A DNA stretch of 64,000 bases from Leptospira hartskeerlii (lineage in GTDB: Bacteria; Spirochaetota; Leptospiria; Leptospirales; Leptospiraceae): the NCBI RefSeq assembly GCF_002811475.1, contig NZ_NPDL01000001.1:62001-126000 (forward strand). The letters run 5' to 3'. The position numbers and the translations under genes are program-made. Positions 16,692 to 27,414 of the stretch are shown one piece after another. The notes under the pieces were generated by a model. It did not search any database and was not told where the DNA came from. It saw only the letters and a program-made list of their open reading frames with translations. Position 1 is the stretch's first letter. Each line of letters opens with the position of its first letter.

Positions 16692-19529
16692 TTGGACTCT
16701 ACTTTGCAACTCAGTCTAGATTTCGAATCCGATTCTTCCAGCGGATTCAGGGGGGATTCCTGTTATCTCAAGGACGAACCAGAACTAGGTATTGGAAGGA
16801 TAGAAAGTTCCGACTCAGGAAAATTCCATATCTATTTTCCATCTTCAGATACTAGAAAAACTGTTTCTGAAAATTCGAACAGACTGAAAATTATAGGTTC
16901 TTATCCGACAGCATTTACTGAATCATTTGCAGATCCTGAATTATTGGATCTAAGTCTCCAGGCATTCGAGTTAAAACTCACTCATGCGTATGACAAACTT
17001 TCCGCATTGTCCAATTCGAGAACCAGACTTCTTCCTCACCAGATTGAATCTACTTTTGTGGTGGTCAATTCTCTTCGACCTAGATTCATTTTGGCTGACG
17101 AGGTGGGGCTTGGCAAAACGATAGAAGCGGCTCTCGTTATGAAAGAGCTGATCTTTCGAAGAGGATACAAAAAGGTTTTGGTTGTCGCGCCTTCTCCGCT
17201 TCTTGTTCAATGGAAGCAGGAATTAAAAAATAAATTTAACGAAGACTTTGAGATCGTTAAACGTAGGAACTTCTTGGCTAGCGGAGAGAAGAACTGGAAG
17301 AATTTCAAACATGTAATCACTTCCGTAGACTTTATTAAAAATCCAAAATACGCCGAAGAGATCCTAAAAACAAAATGGGACATCGTAGTTTTTGACGAGG
17401 CGCATCGTTTAAGAAGGGACTATCATAAAGTTACAAGAGCTTATTTATTTGCTGAGAAGATCGCTAAAAAATGTGAATGTCTACTTCTTCTTACTGCAAC
17501 GCCTTTTAGAGGAAAATTAGAAGAGCTGTATTATTTGGTTCACTTAGTCGATCCGAATTTGCTCGGACCATATCATACTTTTATAAATGATTATGTTCTC
17601 GGAAACAAGAGCGGATTAAAGGAGAAGATCTCCAAGGTTCTTTTAAGAAGAAGAAAAGTAGAAGTAGGTGGATTTACCAAAAGATTCGCCAAAACCGTAA
17701 AGATAGAGTTGTCCGATGTAGAGAGACAATTTTACAATGAAACCACTGAGTATGTCCGTAGGGAATATAATCTCGCAATGAGAACCCAAAATAGGGCCAT
17801 CGGATTCGTGATGATCGTATTCCAAAAATTGTTGGATTCTTCCGTATTTGCACTTCTTTCTGCGTTGTCCAAGCGTAAATTTATGTTGGAGAACAGACTT
17901 CATCGTTTGCAAGCAGTCGGTAATAAATTAGAAGAATGGGATCTGGACGAAACAGAAGGTGTGGAAGACTTCGTTTCCGATTTGGACGAATCTGCTCCTT
18001 CCGATCTTGCAAATCTTAGAAGAGAGTTATTATCCTTAAATAGATTGATCCTTTTAGGAAAAAAGATCAAAGAAGATCGCAAAAGCCAGAAACTGAAAGA
18101 AACAATCGCGAAGCTCAAAAAAGAAGGGCATCCTAAATTTATAATATTCACTCAGTTCAGAAGCACCCAGGATTTTCTAGCCTCTACTTTGTCCGAGTAT
18201 AAAGTCACATTATTCCATGGATCTTTAAGTGCGGACGCGAAAGAAGATGCTATTTCCGAATTTAGAAAAACTTCCGAAATATTGATCTGTACGGAAGCAG
18301 GCGGAGAAGGTCGTAATCTTCAGTTCGCAAACGTTTTATTTAATTATGATTTACCTTGGAGTCCTTTGAAAATTGAACAAAGGATCGGAAGAATTCACAG
18401 ATTCGGTCAAAAGGATAACGTATTTATTTTTAACTTTGCTTCTAAGGACACAGTTGCAGAGAGGATTTTAGAGGTTCTATCCAATAAGATCAGGCTTTTT
18501 GAAGAATCTATCGGAGGTTCCGACGAGTTACTAGGAGCGATCGAAGATGAATTGGATTTTCATTCTAGCTTCATGAGATTTGTTACTGGAAATAAGAAGT
18601 TAAAAGAAGTAGAAGAGGAAATTGATCAAAGGATCAAGATCGCCAAAAAAGGTTTCGAAAAACTGGGCTCCTTGGTGACTCCTAAATTATTGGATTTTAA
18701 TTTAGAAGATTATTATAAAACCACTCTGCAAGAAAGATCTTTCACCAACCAACACTTGGAGTCATTTTTCGTTAGATATGCTAAGAAATATTCAGATCGA
18801 CTGAACTTTAAACTTAAGACATTAAAACCACAGGTGTATGAATTGGATGGGATCAATTACAAAGGTAAGAAAGCCACATTTAATTCTGAACTTGCTCTTG
18901 CAGATGATGGATTGGAATTTTTGGCATTCGGTCATCCTTTGATAGAAGAAGCAGTCCAATCCTTTCTAAGAGATAGATCCGGTTGGAAAGTAGGGTTTTA
19001 CAGAACATCCGGTAATTTCTTATACTTTGTATTTATAGTAGAATTCAAATTTTCCTTAGACAGAAAAGAATTATTTGTGGTGGAAGTGAACCGACGAAGC
19101 GGAAGTTCTAAGTTATTAGAAAATCTGCCCGATACCGTAAGAGAGAACAGATTCAAATCTTCCGAAACAGAATTGCCCGGAGATACCGAAAAATATTTTG
19201 TGATGGCATGTGAGACCTTAGAACTCGCGTTAGAAGATAGAAAAAAAGAATTATACGAACAAACAAAAGATCTTTTCCAGAAAGAAGAATATAAGATCAG
19301 GAACAGCAACCAAAATACACTCCGCCAATTAGAAGAAAAACTAATGAGGCAAGAGGCTGCCTTCAAATGGGAAGGAAGACCCGAAAAAAAATCCGCGATG
19401 AATCGAACTAAAAACGAGATCCAAAAAGTAAAAGAGGATTTTGAGGTAGAATTGAGAAAGGTAAAGGTAGGAAAAGAGATCCACCATCGTTTCGAACTTT
19501 TCCAAGCCTATCTTCCAGGTTCAAACTGA
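16692..19529 (+). CDS. SNF2/RapA-like helicase
   Basis: Protein of 945 residues, a double-stranded nucleic-acid translocase of superfamily 2. Visible motifs are [11 protein letters not shown] (Walker A, about residue 136), DEAH (about 235), TATPF, FTQFR, and the C-terminal GGEGRNLQ and [12 protein letters not shown] (about 565-576). A long charged, partly coiled-coil C-terminal part of about 300 residues follows. The start is probably TTG at 16692, 7 bases after a GGGAG site and 2 bases after the queE stop; TTG codons at 16665 and 16686 are alternatives. RapA-like proteins recycle RNA polymerase, and other SNF2 proteins act in phage defence; the sequence alone does not decide between these. 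Confidence 0.93.
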   Translation: MDSTLQLSLDFESDSSSGFRGDSCYLKDEPELGIGRIESSDSGKFHIYFPSSDTRKTVSENSNRLKIIGSYPTAFTESFADPELLDLSLQAFELKLTHAYDKLSALSNSRTRLLPHQIESTFVVVNSLRPRFILADEVGLGKTIEAALVMKELIFRRGYKKVLVVAPSPLLVQWKQELKNKFNEDFEIVKRRNFLASGEKNWKNFKHVITSVDFIKNPKYAEEILKTKWDIVVFDEAHRLRRDYHKVTRAYLFAEKIAKKCECLLLLTATPFRGKLEELYYLVHLVDPNLLGPYHTFINDYVLGNKSGLKEKISKVLLRRRKVEVGGFTKRFAKTVKIELSDVERQFYNETTEYVRREYNLAMRTQNRAIGFVMIVFQKLLDSSVFALLSALSKRKFMLENRLHRLQAVGNKLEEWDLDETEGVEDFVSDLDESAPSDLANLRRELLSLNRLILLGKKIKEDRKSQKLKETIAKLKKEGHPKFIIFTQFRSTQDFLASTLSEYKVTLFHGSLSADAKEDAISEFRKTSEILICTEAGGEGRNLQFANVLFNYDLPWSPLKIEQRIGRIHRFGQKDNVFIFNFASKDTVAERILEVLSNKIRLFEESIGGSDELLGAIEDELDFHSSFMRFVTGNKKLKEVEEEIDQRIKIAKKGFEKLGSLVTPKLLDFNLEDYYKTTLQERSFTNQHLESFFVRYAKKYSDRLNFKLKTLKPQVYELDGINYKGKKATFNSELALADDGLEFLAFGHPLIEEAVQSFLRDRSGWKVGFYRTSGNFLYFVFIVEFKFSLDRKELFVVEVNRRSGSSKLLENLPDTVRENRFKSSETELPGDTEKYFVMACETLELALEDRKKELYEQTKDLFQKEEYKIRNSNQNTLRQLEEKLMRQEAAFKWEGRPEKKSAMNRTKNEIQKVKEDFEVELRKVKVGKEIHHRFELFQAYLPGSN

Positions 19530-19649
19530 TCTAAAGGAAGAGTCGCTTCAAACATTCTATATCTCTGTTTTTACTGCTGGACATAGGCTGCCTCTATCCG
19601 CTTTTGTTAAACTACTCCGCCAAATATTCGGCCTTAGGAGACAGTTTAC

Positions 19650-22055
19650 GTGAAATTATCCCTGGATTGGATTAACGATTTTACCCCTATTAAGGATGTG
19701 TCCCTCGAGGATATCCTGAAAAAAATTGCGGCTTCTATATGTGAAGTAGATGGGGTCGAAGATTATTTTTCTCATTTGGAGAAGGTCGTTTTAGTTAAGA
19801 TCGAATCCTTAGAAAAACATCCTCAAGCAGACAAACTCCAAGTCGCCCAAGTCTCCGACGGCAAAAATAAGATCCAAATCGTTTCGGGTGCCCCTAATTT
19901 AAAAGTAGGGGACTTGGTCCCATTGGCTATTCCAGGTGCAGAGTTAGGAGATAAAAAAATCATAGAGTCCGAGCTTCGTGGAGTAAAAAGTTCCGGAATG
20001 CTTTGTTCCGAGAAAGAACTTGGTCTCTCGGAAGAAGATGCAGGTGTTATGGTCCTGGACGATCTTGAAGCAAAACCTGGCCAGAACTTACGAGATTACT
20101 TTGGATTTAGAGATACTATTTTAGATATTGATAATAAATCCATTACACATCGTCCGGATTTATGGAGCCATTTTGGATTCGCAAGAGAACTTGCGGCTCA
20201 ATTAAATTTACCGATCAAATTTAATCCTTTTGAGACAAATTGGGATTTTTCCAAAGACGTTGTTTCTCCGAATGTAAAAGAAACGGATTACGCACATTCT
20301 TATTATTCTTCTTCCATCGAAGGAATTCAGATCAAACCTTCTAACAAAACTATTCGTTCCCGTTTGAAAAAATGCGGAGTGAGAGTGATAAATAACGTAG
20401 TGGATGTTTCAAATTATTTACTATTGGAAGCGGGACAACCTACACATTTCTTCGATTCGGATAAATTGTCTGCTCAAGGCGGGATCGAATTAGAAGTAGA
20501 TTATGCAAAGAAGGACGAAAGTTTTCCTCTTCTAGACGAAACTTCTCCTAAGCTTGATCCTGAAATATTGATTATTCGGAACTCTAAAAAAGGAGTGGCG
20601 ATCGCAGGTGTGATGGGTGGTGCGGATACTGCAGTAGATTCTAATTCCAAAAAAATAATTTTAGAATCTGCAGTTTTTCCAAGAGAGTTTGTTCGTAAAT
20701 CCATTCGAAAAACAGGAATTCGCTCCGAGTCTTCTGTTCGTTACGAGAAGGGTCTGGAAGCGACAACTACACTTCCGATCGTGAAAAGAGCATTAAATCT
20801 TTTAAAGGAAAATGGATGTCCCGATCTGAAAGCGAGCCTTCCCTCCGGATACATTCATACTGCTGATAAAAAAGTAGAGATCGAGGTCAGTCTAAGTTTC
20901 TTGAATAAAAAACTCGGAACAGAGATTGATCAATCTACTTCGGATAAAATCTTAAAACAACTTTCCTTCTCCACAGAATGGAAAGGGGAAACTGTTAAGG
21001 TTCTTGTTCCTAAATACAGACATAATTACGATATCACCATTCCGGAAGATATAGTAGAAGAGATCGGTCGCACTTTGGGATATGCATCTATTCCAGTTCG
21101 CCCATTAGCTTCGGATGTAAAACCTCCTACCCGTAATTTCTCCAGAGAGCTGGAGAAACATCTAAAAAGGGCGTTCTCTCAAAATCTGGGATACAACGAA
21201 GTATTCAATTATTCTTATGCTTCCTCCAAGGATAATTCTTTCGAAGAAGAAGTAAAAGATTCTATCAAGATTTTAAATGCGATGCCCGATGAGCAGGCGT
21301 ATTTAAGGACTTCTTTATATCCTTCTCTTTTGAAAAATATCAGACTCAATGGTGATCGTTTTGAAAAACTAAGAATTTTCGAATTCGGGCGCACTTATAA
21401 AAAAGCAGAAGAACCTTTCAACGAATCTAAATGGTTTGTTTGGGCGGTTTCTTTCGGTAGGAAGTCCAACGAGAAGGATCTAAACGTTTTAGAGTCCGAT
21501 TTCCTGGAAGTTAGGACCGGTGTCGAAAAAGTATTAAGACATTTAAATTTACGAGAGATCGAATGGAAGATAGATGAAAAAAGCTATTTCCATCCTAAGG
21601 CTTCCCTATCCTTATTTGTTTCCGATAAAAAAGTCGGGGAGTTAGGATACGCCCATCCTGCTGCTTTGGATACTGCCGATATCAAAAAGAGAGTTATTTT
21701 AGGAAGATTCGAATTTGCTTCTTTACTGGAAGTTTGGACCCAAGATCGAAACAAAAATTATTTTGCTGCTCCTTCTCATTTCCCTCAAACTGAGATAGAT
21801 CTTTCTTTAGTTATGGATTTGAATGAATCTTCTTCTAAATTTAGCGATGCTGCATTGAAGGAAAAATTCCCTGAGCTCCAGGATATAAAAGTTACCGTCG
21901 TCTTTACCGGCGGAAATCTCCCGGAAAACAAAAAGTCCGTTTCTTATAGATTTAAACTTTTGAGCCAGGATAAGAACTTAACTCAAGAAAGGATCAAAGA
22001 GATTACTGATCGTTTGATCCAGATAGCGAATTCTTCCGGTTATCCTCTTCGCTAA
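19650..22055 (+). CDS. pheT: Phenylalanyl-tRNA synthetase beta subunit
   Basis: Large subunit (801 residues) of the alpha2-beta2 enzyme that charges tRNA-Phe. Domains run in the usual order: [11 protein letters not shown] start, an EMAP-like tRNA-binding domain (about 40-150, with [12 protein letters not shown] and [10 protein letters not shown]), B3/B4 editing domain, B5 domain, a core catalytic-like module, and a ferredoxin-like anticodon-binding C-terminus. The start is GTG at 19650 with the TAGGAG site about 7 bases upstream. pheS is not adjacent; upstream is the helicase and downstream the carbonic anhydrase, 3 bases away, on the same strand. Confidence 0.96.
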   Translation: MKLSLDWINDFTPIKDVSLEDILKKIAASICEVDGVEDYFSHLEKVVLVKIESLEKHPQADKLQVAQVSDGKNKIQIVSGAPNLKVGDLVPLAIPGAELGDKKIIESELRGVKSSGMLCSEKELGLSEEDAGVMVLDDLEAKPGQNLRDYFGFRDTILDIDNKSITHRPDLWSHFGFARELAAQLNLPIKFNPFETNWDFSKDVVSPNVKETDYAHSYYSSSIEGIQIKPSNKTIRSRLKKCGVRVINNVVDVSNYLLLEAGQPTHFFDSDKLSAQGGIELEVDYAKKDESFPLLDETSPKLDPEILIIRNSKKGVAIAGVMGGADTAVDSNSKKIILESAVFPREFVRKSIRKTGIRSESSVRYEKGLEATTTLPIVKRALNLLKENGCPDLKASLPSGYIHTADKKVEIEVSLSFLNKKLGTEIDQSTSDKILKQLSFSTEWKGETVKVLVPKYRHNYDITIPEDIVEEIGRTLGYASIPVRPLASDVKPPTRNFSRELEKHLKRAFSQNLGYNEVFNYSYASSKDNSFEEEVKDSIKILNAMPDEQAYLRTSLYPSLLKNIRLNGDRFEKLRIFEFGRTYKKAEEPFNESKWFVWAVSFGRKSNEKDLNVLESDFLEVRTGVEKVLRHLNLREIEWKIDEKSYFHPKASLSLFVSDKKVGELGYAHPAALDTADIKKRVILGRFEFASLLEVWTQDRNKNYFAAPSHFPQTEIDLSLVMDLNESSSKFSDAALKEKFPELQDIKVTVVFTGGNLPENKKSVSYRFKLLSQDKNLTQERIKEITDRLIQIANSSGYPLR

Positions 22056-22058
22056 ACT

Positions 22059-22616
22059 ATGAAAATTCACGAGACGGCATTTATCCATCCTGCTGCAACT
22101 GCATTCGGCATGTTAGAGATGGGACCACTATCCTCTCTCTGGCCGAGTGCTGTAGTTCGTGCGGATCTGAACGAGATCAAATTGGGTGAGGGAGTAAACA
22201 TACAAGATAATAGTACTCTCCATACGGACTCTACTGGTAGTTTATTCATAGATGATTATACATTAGTGGGTCATAATACGATGCTTCACGGTTGTAAGAT
22301 CGGGAAGGGTTGTCTGATAGGGATCGGCACTATCATTTTAGATGAGGCAGTGATCGGAGACGGTGCAATGATACTCGCAGGTTGTATGATCCGCGGTGGT
22401 AAAAAAATCCCTCCTAGATCAATGGTGATCCCTAAGAATGGGGATATAGTCATCTACGAAAAAAAAGCAAAGCCTGAGATAAGTATCGCAGGTTGTTTGG
22501 AATACATACAATTAGCGAAAAGATTTCAAGAGAATGTATTCAAACCTTTCACAAAAGAAGAAGAAAACCTATTCGTAGAAGAAGCAAAATCCATCATCAA
22601 AAGATATGGCATCTAA
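22059..22616 (+). CDS. Gamma-class carbonic-anhydrase-like hexapeptide protein
   Basis: Left-handed beta-helix protein of 185 residues of the YrdA/PaaY type, probably trimeric and zinc-binding. The regular hexapeptide turns are visible across about residues 10-140. The three zinc histidines typical of the family appear in NIQDNSTLHTD and LVGHNTMLHG (positions about 55-80). Biochemical carbonic-anhydrase activity is not shown in all members of this family. It starts 3 bases after the pheT stop, so it is probably cotranscribed with pheT. Confidence 0.88.
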   Translation: MKIHETAFIHPAATAFGMLEMGPLSSLWPSAVVRADLNEIKLGEGVNIQDNSTLHTDSTGSLFIDDYTLVGHNTMLHGCKIGKGCLIGIGTIILDEAVIGDGAMILAGCMIRGGKKIPPRSMVIPKNGDIVIYEKKAKPEISIAGCLEYIQLAKRFQENVFKPFTKEEENLFVEEAKSIIKRYGI

Positions 22617-22738
22617 TTTCCATCTCTTCCTTTGATTTGATATAAATCAATTCCTTTCGTTCGATTTCTGATTCATCTTGGATCCGCTCATCTAATCCTT
22701 GTATTAGCTTTCCGCAAAACAGCTATGAGGACGATCTC

Positions 22739-23878
22739 ATGTATGACGAAAGGGTTATAGAAAAAATCAGAGGCATTTGGAAGACGTTCGATCTTTCTTT
22801 AGGAATTCCTGAAATAGATAAACAACATCTTTGGTTGATCGGAATTCTTGCTGATCTAGAAGATAAACTCGAGTCGGGAAGCAGATCGGAATTAGAGGCA
22901 ACCTTTACGACTGCGCTTTCTAAAACATTGGATTATGCATCCGAACATTTTGCTCTGGAGGAAGAACTTTTAGAGAGCATCGGTTATACAAAACTAGGGC
23001 AACATAGATTGCAACATATGCGGTTCCTTACCGCTTTAAAGAATCGAGTCCGAAAGAATTTTGAGGGAAATTTCGAACATGCAGTAATGGAACTGCTAAA
23101 AAATCTGAAAAAGTGGTTATTCAGACATATTCTCAGCGAAGACAGACAATACGTGGATCTTGCAGACGTTAATATCACTCAGGAAGTCTCTTCTTCACTA
23201 AATCAACGCTTGAGGTCTTCACCTCACTCCAGAGAAATCGAGGAATTGTATGCTTCGGTGGTATACTCGACTAAACAAACTGTCTCGAAAGAATTTAACG
23301 TTATAGGAGAGGACAATTTAAAACTGATCTCGGACCTTTGGTATCGCTATAAACTCAAAACAGGGATTGCCATTGTGGATATCCAACATCTCTGGCTTTT
23401 GCAACTATTGGTGAAAACTGATAAATTATATAAACAGAAGTTAAAACAAGAGATCGGCGGTGAGTATTTAAGTCTCGAACTGAAAAACGCGATCCAAGAA
23501 ACCATAGAATATATTCGGGAACATTTCAGTACCGAAGAAGCAATCATGCATAATTTTCGCTACATAGGAGAAAGAGGTCATCAGAAACAGCACGAGAACT
23601 TTAATATACTTATTAACGATATGATAGACAGAAGCGAAAAGGAGGAACTGGAATCATTGGCAATTTTGATCCAGGATCTAAAAGATTGGTTGGTAAGTCA
23701 TATCGCGATAGAAGATAAAAAATTATTCTATTTTTTCAGATCTAGGCTTCCTGAAGTGAATGAGTATGTCAGAAATTTGAATCGAGAAGGAAAGATCCAT
23801 ATTTGGAAAGAAGCAGTAATGATCTATAAACTGCTGGTAGAATATGAGGATATTACTAAGGAAAAAACACGCGTTTAG
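22739..23878 (+). CDS. Tandem bacteriohemerythrin protein
   Basis: Protein of 379 residues with two hemerythrin domains, each a four-helix bundle that binds a di-iron centre and O2. Domain 1 (about 14-140) has DKQHLWLIG, HFALEEELL, HRLQHMRF and WLFRHILSED; domain 2 (about 205-345) has DIQHLWLLQ, HFSTEEAIM, HQKQHENF and WLVSHIAIED. All iron-ligand His, Glu and Asp positions appear to be kept in both. A linker of about 60 residues joins them and a short helical tail ends the protein. No signal peptide or sensor output domain is attached. Upstream is a 122-base gap, with no convincing promoter picked out. Confidence 0.93.
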   Translation: MYDERVIEKIRGIWKTFDLSLGIPEIDKQHLWLIGILADLEDKLESGSRSELEATFTTALSKTLDYASEHFALEEELLESIGYTKLGQHRLQHMRFLTALKNRVRKNFEGNFEHAVMELLKNLKKWLFRHILSEDRQYVDLADVNITQEVSSSLNQRLRSSPHSREIEELYASVVYSTKQTVSKEFNVIGEDNLKLISDLWYRYKLKTGIAIVDIQHLWLLQLLVKTDKLYKQKLKQEIGGEYLSLELKNAIQETIEYIREHFSTEEAIMHNFRYIGERGHQKQHENFNILINDMIDRSEKEELESLAILIQDLKDWLVSHIAIEDKKLFYFFRSRLPEVNEYVRNLNREGKIHIWKEAVMIYKLLVEYEDITKEKTRV

Positions 23879-23895
23879 GAAATAGATAGGCGTTT

Positions 23896-24534
23896 TTAAT
23901 TCTCTTTCTTTTCGATAAGTGTTTGGATCGTGTTAAGGATTTTTTTATTCTTCTCCGAAAACTCTGATTCAGGTATTGTTCCCGTAAAAATATATACATA
24001 ACCTTCTTTAAAAAAAATCCATTGCAGAGTTCGGATTTGCTTCTTTTCCGCAGTGTTTGGAAGAACAAATTTAGATTCAAAAAAGATACATTTCTCTTTT
24101 CCGAAACTGCATTTTTGAGGAACAGAAAGTATTTCGTATTCTTTATATATATTTGAATATAATCCGCTGATGGAAGCAACGTAATCCTCTAAAGTTGCCT
24201 TGGAATATTTTGCAGGAATAGGCTCTGAAACAAAATTGATATTGGTCCTGATCTCAGAAGTTTTACTTTGCTCCGGTTCAAAAAGATAAAACATTACCTT
24301 AACTTGTTTATCGTTTTGTGATTCTCTTTTGTTTTTAGAACGACTGGATTCGGAATTGTCTCGGTTTGGATCATATTCTTCGTAAATCCAACCTTCATAA
24401 TTTAATACTAAGCCTAACTCAGGGATCTCGATTGTCTTTTTGATTTCCGGAACTTTTTCAATACAGGCAGAAAATAAAATGATCCCTGGCAATAAAAGAC
24501 CTAGACTATAACGCTCTAATAGGATCATGTTCAA
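23896..24534 (-). CDS. Putative lipoprotein
   Basis: Protein of 212 residues with a type II signal: LGLLLPGIILFSACIEK, with the lipobox Cys at residue 24. The mature part is mixed alpha/beta and resembles in outline the DcrB/PsbP-like small exported proteins (FTGTIPESEFSEKNKKILNTI at the end), but no specific family is certain. Two further Cys (CSFGKEKC) could form a disulphide. It converges on the hemerythrin gene with a 17-base gap and reads towards it, alone on this strand apart from the oxidase subunit gene upstream, which has its own terminator. Confidence 0.75.
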   Translation of the reverse strand: MNMILLERYSLGLLLPGIILFSACIEKVPEIKKTIEIPELGLVLNYEGWIYEEYDPNRDNSESSRSKNKRESQNDKQVKVMFYLFEPEQSKTSEIRTNINFVSEPIPAKYSKATLEDYVASISGLYSNIYKEYEILSVPQKCSFGKEKCIFFESKFVLPNTAEKKQIRTLQWIFFKEGYVYIFTGTIPESEFSEKNKKILNTIQTLIEKKEN

Positions 24535-24586
24535 GTTTCCTCTATTCGATTCGGATACGAAAGCTGGTAAGAAAACCTGAGGCTAC

Positions 24587-24611
24587 AAAAAAACCGGCGT
24601 TAAAGCCGGTT
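24587..24611 (-). terminator. Intrinsic terminator of the oxidase subunit IV gene
   Basis: On the minus strand, a 7-bp stem AACCGGC / GCCGGTT with a 6-base loop is followed by a run of seven T residues (plus-strand A run 24587-24593). It lies 33 bases after the stop codon at 24644. Confidence 0.88.
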
Positions 24612-24643
24612 CTTTTGAAATACTTGAAAGTATTGTATTCTTC

Positions 24644-25228
24644 TTAGTAAGGGAAGCCGGCGAAAATTTTCGCTCTTGTGTAGATGTCCGCTACGGAGAA
24701 TCCAAAAAGAAGAAGTAAGAACAGGAAGCCGGATCCGAAGATCACTCTGTTCATTACGTTATCATACTTAAGGTGCATGAAATACGCTAATACTAAGGAA
24801 GCTTTGATAGTCGCTACAAGCATAGCGATTACAGTGTTCATTGCTCCGAAGTCAACTTGTGCAACTAATACGGTAATAATGGTTCCAAGGATCAATGCAG
24901 CAAACACGAGAGAGTAAGTTTGAACGGAGATCAGATGATGTCCGTCATGACCATGCTCTTCTGCGTGAGAAGCAACTGAACCTGGTTGCAATTTAGTTTT
25001 ACCAGCCTCGATTGCTTTTAATAAAGCCTGACCGATCATAGTGGACTTATTCTTTTCGAGATAACCTTTAAGCCTATCCTCTTCTACGATTTGAGCCAAC
25101 AAGTTAACGGCAAATCCAGCAACGGTAGCATTTACAATTGCTCCCGCTCCGACAACAAATCCAGTGAAGGGAATCAAGAATCCGATACTTACGATAATAT
25201 ACAGCGAGTAATTGAGAAACAGTTCCAT
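24644..25228 (-). CDS. Cytochrome c oxidase subunit IV with N-terminal extension and His-rich linker
   Basis: Membrane protein of 194 residues. The C-terminal part (about 101-190) is a prokaryotic COX4 subunit with three membrane segments and the typical TIKASLVLAYFMHLKYD. The N-terminal 95 residues, with a long hydrophobic segment (8-48) and an amphipathic helix, are not part of normal COX4. The linker SHAEEHGHDGHH (87-98) contains five His (88, 92, 94, 97, 98). The other cox genes are not adjacent: the upstream gene on this strand is unrelated, and a terminator follows. It should assist a caa3- or aa3-type heme-copper oxidase in the inner membrane. Confidence 0.85.
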   Translation of the reverse strand: MELFLNYSLYIIVSIGFLIPFTGFVVGAGAIVNATVAGFAVNLLAQIVEEDRLKGYLEKNKSTMIGQALLKAIEAGKTKLQPGSVASHAEEHGHDGHHLISVQTYSLVFAALILGTIITVLVAQVDFGAMNTVIAMLVATIKASLVLAYFMHLKYDNVMNRVIFGSGFLFLLLLFGFSVADIYTRAKIFAGFPY

Positions 25229-25323
25229 CTCTTTTCCTGAAACCTGAGTAATATCTGCAGGCTATAGTTCCCCGAAGGGATTGGAACCAGTCTCGGAGGC
25301 AGGTAAAGAATCACAAGTACATT

Positions 25324-26508
25324 TCAAGGGCCTAGAACTCGGGTACCGCTTTCCGAAACGATTTTGGCAGTTTCCCAAGGATCCTGGGTTTTATGAGCCG
25401 GGAGGCGCACCCAAATTAGGTTTTTCTGGTTCGGTCTTCTGTAAGGGGAGAAGAATGTAGAAAGCGGAAGAATTTCCCAGCCAGTTTCTTTCTCCCAAGT
25501 TTTTAGCCTAGAATAAGGATCTGAGTTTTGGACTTTAGGGAGAAAAAGAAGAAGGTCGTTTCCCTTCTTAGGAAATCTCCGTCGGAGTTCCAATAACAAA
25601 CAGCCCATGGTCCATCTAAAATTGACCTCTGAAATTTTACGTAAAACTTCGTTCCCTTTAGATCTGTAAAAGAAAGAATCTACCGAACCATACCCTTCAT
25701 AATTCGGATGGAATTCGGAGATCTTAGAAAAACTTTCTGGCATTTCGGAAAGGTAACTTTCGATTTCTGAAAATTCTCCCATCCAAGTCCCGGAATATTT
25801 TCCTTTATGATCGTTGAGTAGAATGGTACCTTCTTCAATTTTAAATTTTCCGTTTTTTGCGGAGAATAATAAGCTAAAATCTTTGGTTCTATCTACCCAG
25901 GTCTCTATTAGAAAAGGTTCTCTTTTTACCTTTAAGAATAGATCAGCCAGATCATTTAGTCCGGAAACGTCTCTAAATTTTTGAGAACCGGCAAATCCGA
26001 ACTCGGTTTTAAAAACGAACCTTTGATCGGGAGAGAAATTGTCTTTTTCCTTTTCTAGGAATTTCTCCCAGTCTCCTCTATTACGTATTGAATATGCGAA
26101 AAAATCGGGATTGGATTCTCGGTTCCAATCGTTTTGGTTCAATTTAGATCCGTATTTTTTTGCGGAGTCTGAAAGTATTGGATCTATTTCTAATTCGTTA
26201 TTGTTGGAATTCCAGCGGGAGATTTTTCCCCATTCTTCCAATTGGATCTCTTTTTCTTTTTGCAAAGATTGTTTTAAGTTTCTGAGAAGAATAGGTTTTG
26301 GGATCTGTACTCCCTTCTCCCTCCAATATTTGATCCAGTTTTCCTCCGGTGGAGAATGAACTAAAATTTTTGCCGAGTCGGGAAAAGAGCCGAGAACAGA
26401 AAAAGAGGACTCTAATACGGAATTCCTTGCCTCCAACTCCCGCGGAAATAATTTTCCAAGTCGGAGTTCTTCTTCGAAATAGGCGTTCGGGCGGAAGATT
26501 CGAGGCAT
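25324..26508 (-). CDS. ATP-grasp-like hypothetical protein
   Basis: Cytoplasmic protein of 394 residues, not confidently assigned to a family. The central region has the order expected for an ATP-grasp ligase: FVFKTEFGFAGSQKF (a nucleotide-binding Lys plus Gly loop), FLIETWVDRTKDFSLLF, YEGYGSVDSFFYR and finally KISEVNFRWTMG, which looks like the Glu-x-Asn-x-Arg metal-binding motif. This suggests a carboxylate-amine or peptide ligase, but the substrate is unknown. The gene is alone on this strand between the oxidase subunit and the divergent 26593 gene. Confidence 0.75.
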   Translation of the reverse strand: MPRIFRPNAYFEEELRLGKLFPRELEARNSVLESSFSVLGSFPDSAKILVHSPPEENWIKYWREKGVQIPKPILLRNLKQSLQKEKEIQLEEWGKISRWNSNNNELEIDPILSDSAKKYGSKLNQNDWNRESNPDFFAYSIRNRGDWEKFLEKEKDNFSPDQRFVFKTEFGFAGSQKFRDVSGLNDLADLFLKVKREPFLIETWVDRTKDFSLLFSAKNGKFKIEEGTILLNDHKGKYSGTWMGEFSEIESYLSEMPESFSKISEFHPNYEGYGSVDSFFYRSKGNEVLRKISEVNFRWTMGCLLLELRRRFPKKGNDLLLFLPKVQNSDPYSRLKTWEKETGWEILPLSTFFSPYRRPNQKNLIWVRLPAHKTQDPWETAKIVSESGTRVLGP

Positions 26509-26592
26509 AATCAGGAAAGAACCCTTGAAAAAATCCTTTTTAGGATCAAGAATGGGGTATAGTCTTTTCGATATTTAGAAGGAAGGCATCTA

Positions 26593-27387
26593 ATGAAAAC
26601 TCTTATCTTTCTCATAATTTCTCTTTTGGCCGTATTCATACAAATAGACGCGGCTCCTAAAATTCTGACCATGGAAGAAAGAGAAATAGAGCGTCAGATC
26701 GAAGCTATTCGTAAGGCGGGGTTTTCCGATATCGAGATAGATAATTTACACGCTTCTATCTCTCAAAATATTCATCAGATCAATAAGATCCTTCAAATGG
26801 ATACCACCAAAAAAGCGTTACGATATATCGGCGACGAGCCTCAGGAATTACCTCAGTTTTTAAAAACAGACAGGGATAATAAACCTTATTTAGAATTGGA
26901 CATGGGTTCCGGTGAATCCTTTTGGGACTTCCCTAAAACTTATCTTTATAATGCGCGTATTTTTATCTATCCGGGCAGCAATCCTGAAAAATTAGAAAAG
27001 ATCATTATGCAATTCAAACGTACGAACTCTAATGGAGAAATTTTCGTAAGAGAAATGCGTAGGGTGATCAACATAGATCCCAAGGGCCCTCAGATCGGAA
27101 GCGAAGGAAAGAGAACTCCTAACAATAATAAAGAAATAAAATTAGAATATTATTCCAGTTATGATACTGAATTGATCTGGCCGGATACTCCAGTTCAATC
27201 TATAGCACCTAGTGTGGAGACCAAACTACATGAGGAGACTAATCCTCTTCCTTATAATAAACAAAAACAGATTATCGTAACATATAAAAAATACCTACGA
27301 AAGGTAGACAAGAATGTTCGCCATAAGCTGAGAGATCTTGAACTCAACCAAAAGAGATTAGTCTCTAAAATGTTGGAATTCCAATAA
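26593..27387 (+). CDS. Hypothetical periplasmic protein
   Basis: Protein of 264 residues with a signal peptide (KTLIFLIISLLAVFIQIDAA). An N-terminal helical region (about 27-75) is followed by a beta-rich middle (SFWDFPKTYLYNARIFIYPG and later strands) and a charged C-terminal helix rich in Lys, Arg and Leu. The layout is reminiscent of leptospiral flagellar-sheath proteins (FlaA/FcpB type), but no specific match can be made by eye and this is only a guess. A GAAGGAAGG-type ribosome-binding site lies about 8 bases before the ATG. It appears monocistronic; a palindrome follows at 27415. Confidence 0.75.
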   Translation: MKTLIFLIISLLAVFIQIDAAPKILTMEEREIERQIEAIRKAGFSDIEIDNLHASISQNIHQINKILQMDTTKKALRYIGDEPQELPQFLKTDRDNKPYLELDMGSGESFWDFPKTYLYNARIFIYPGSNPEKLEKIIMQFKRTNSNGEIFVREMRRVINIDPKGPQIGSEGKRTPNNNKEIKLEYYSSYDTELIWPDTPVQSIAPSVETKLHEETNPLPYNKQKQIIVTYKKYLRKVDKNVRHKLRDLELNQKRLVSKMLEFQ

Positions 27388-27414
27388 GAGAATTTTATAA
27401 CATTAGAATAAGGG

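Noticed and set aside
16692..19529. Phage-defence helicase as the main explanation for the SNF2-like protein
   Set aside because: Neighbouring genes are housekeeping and there is no methyltransferase, nuclease or other defence gene; RapA-like housekeeping roles fit as well.
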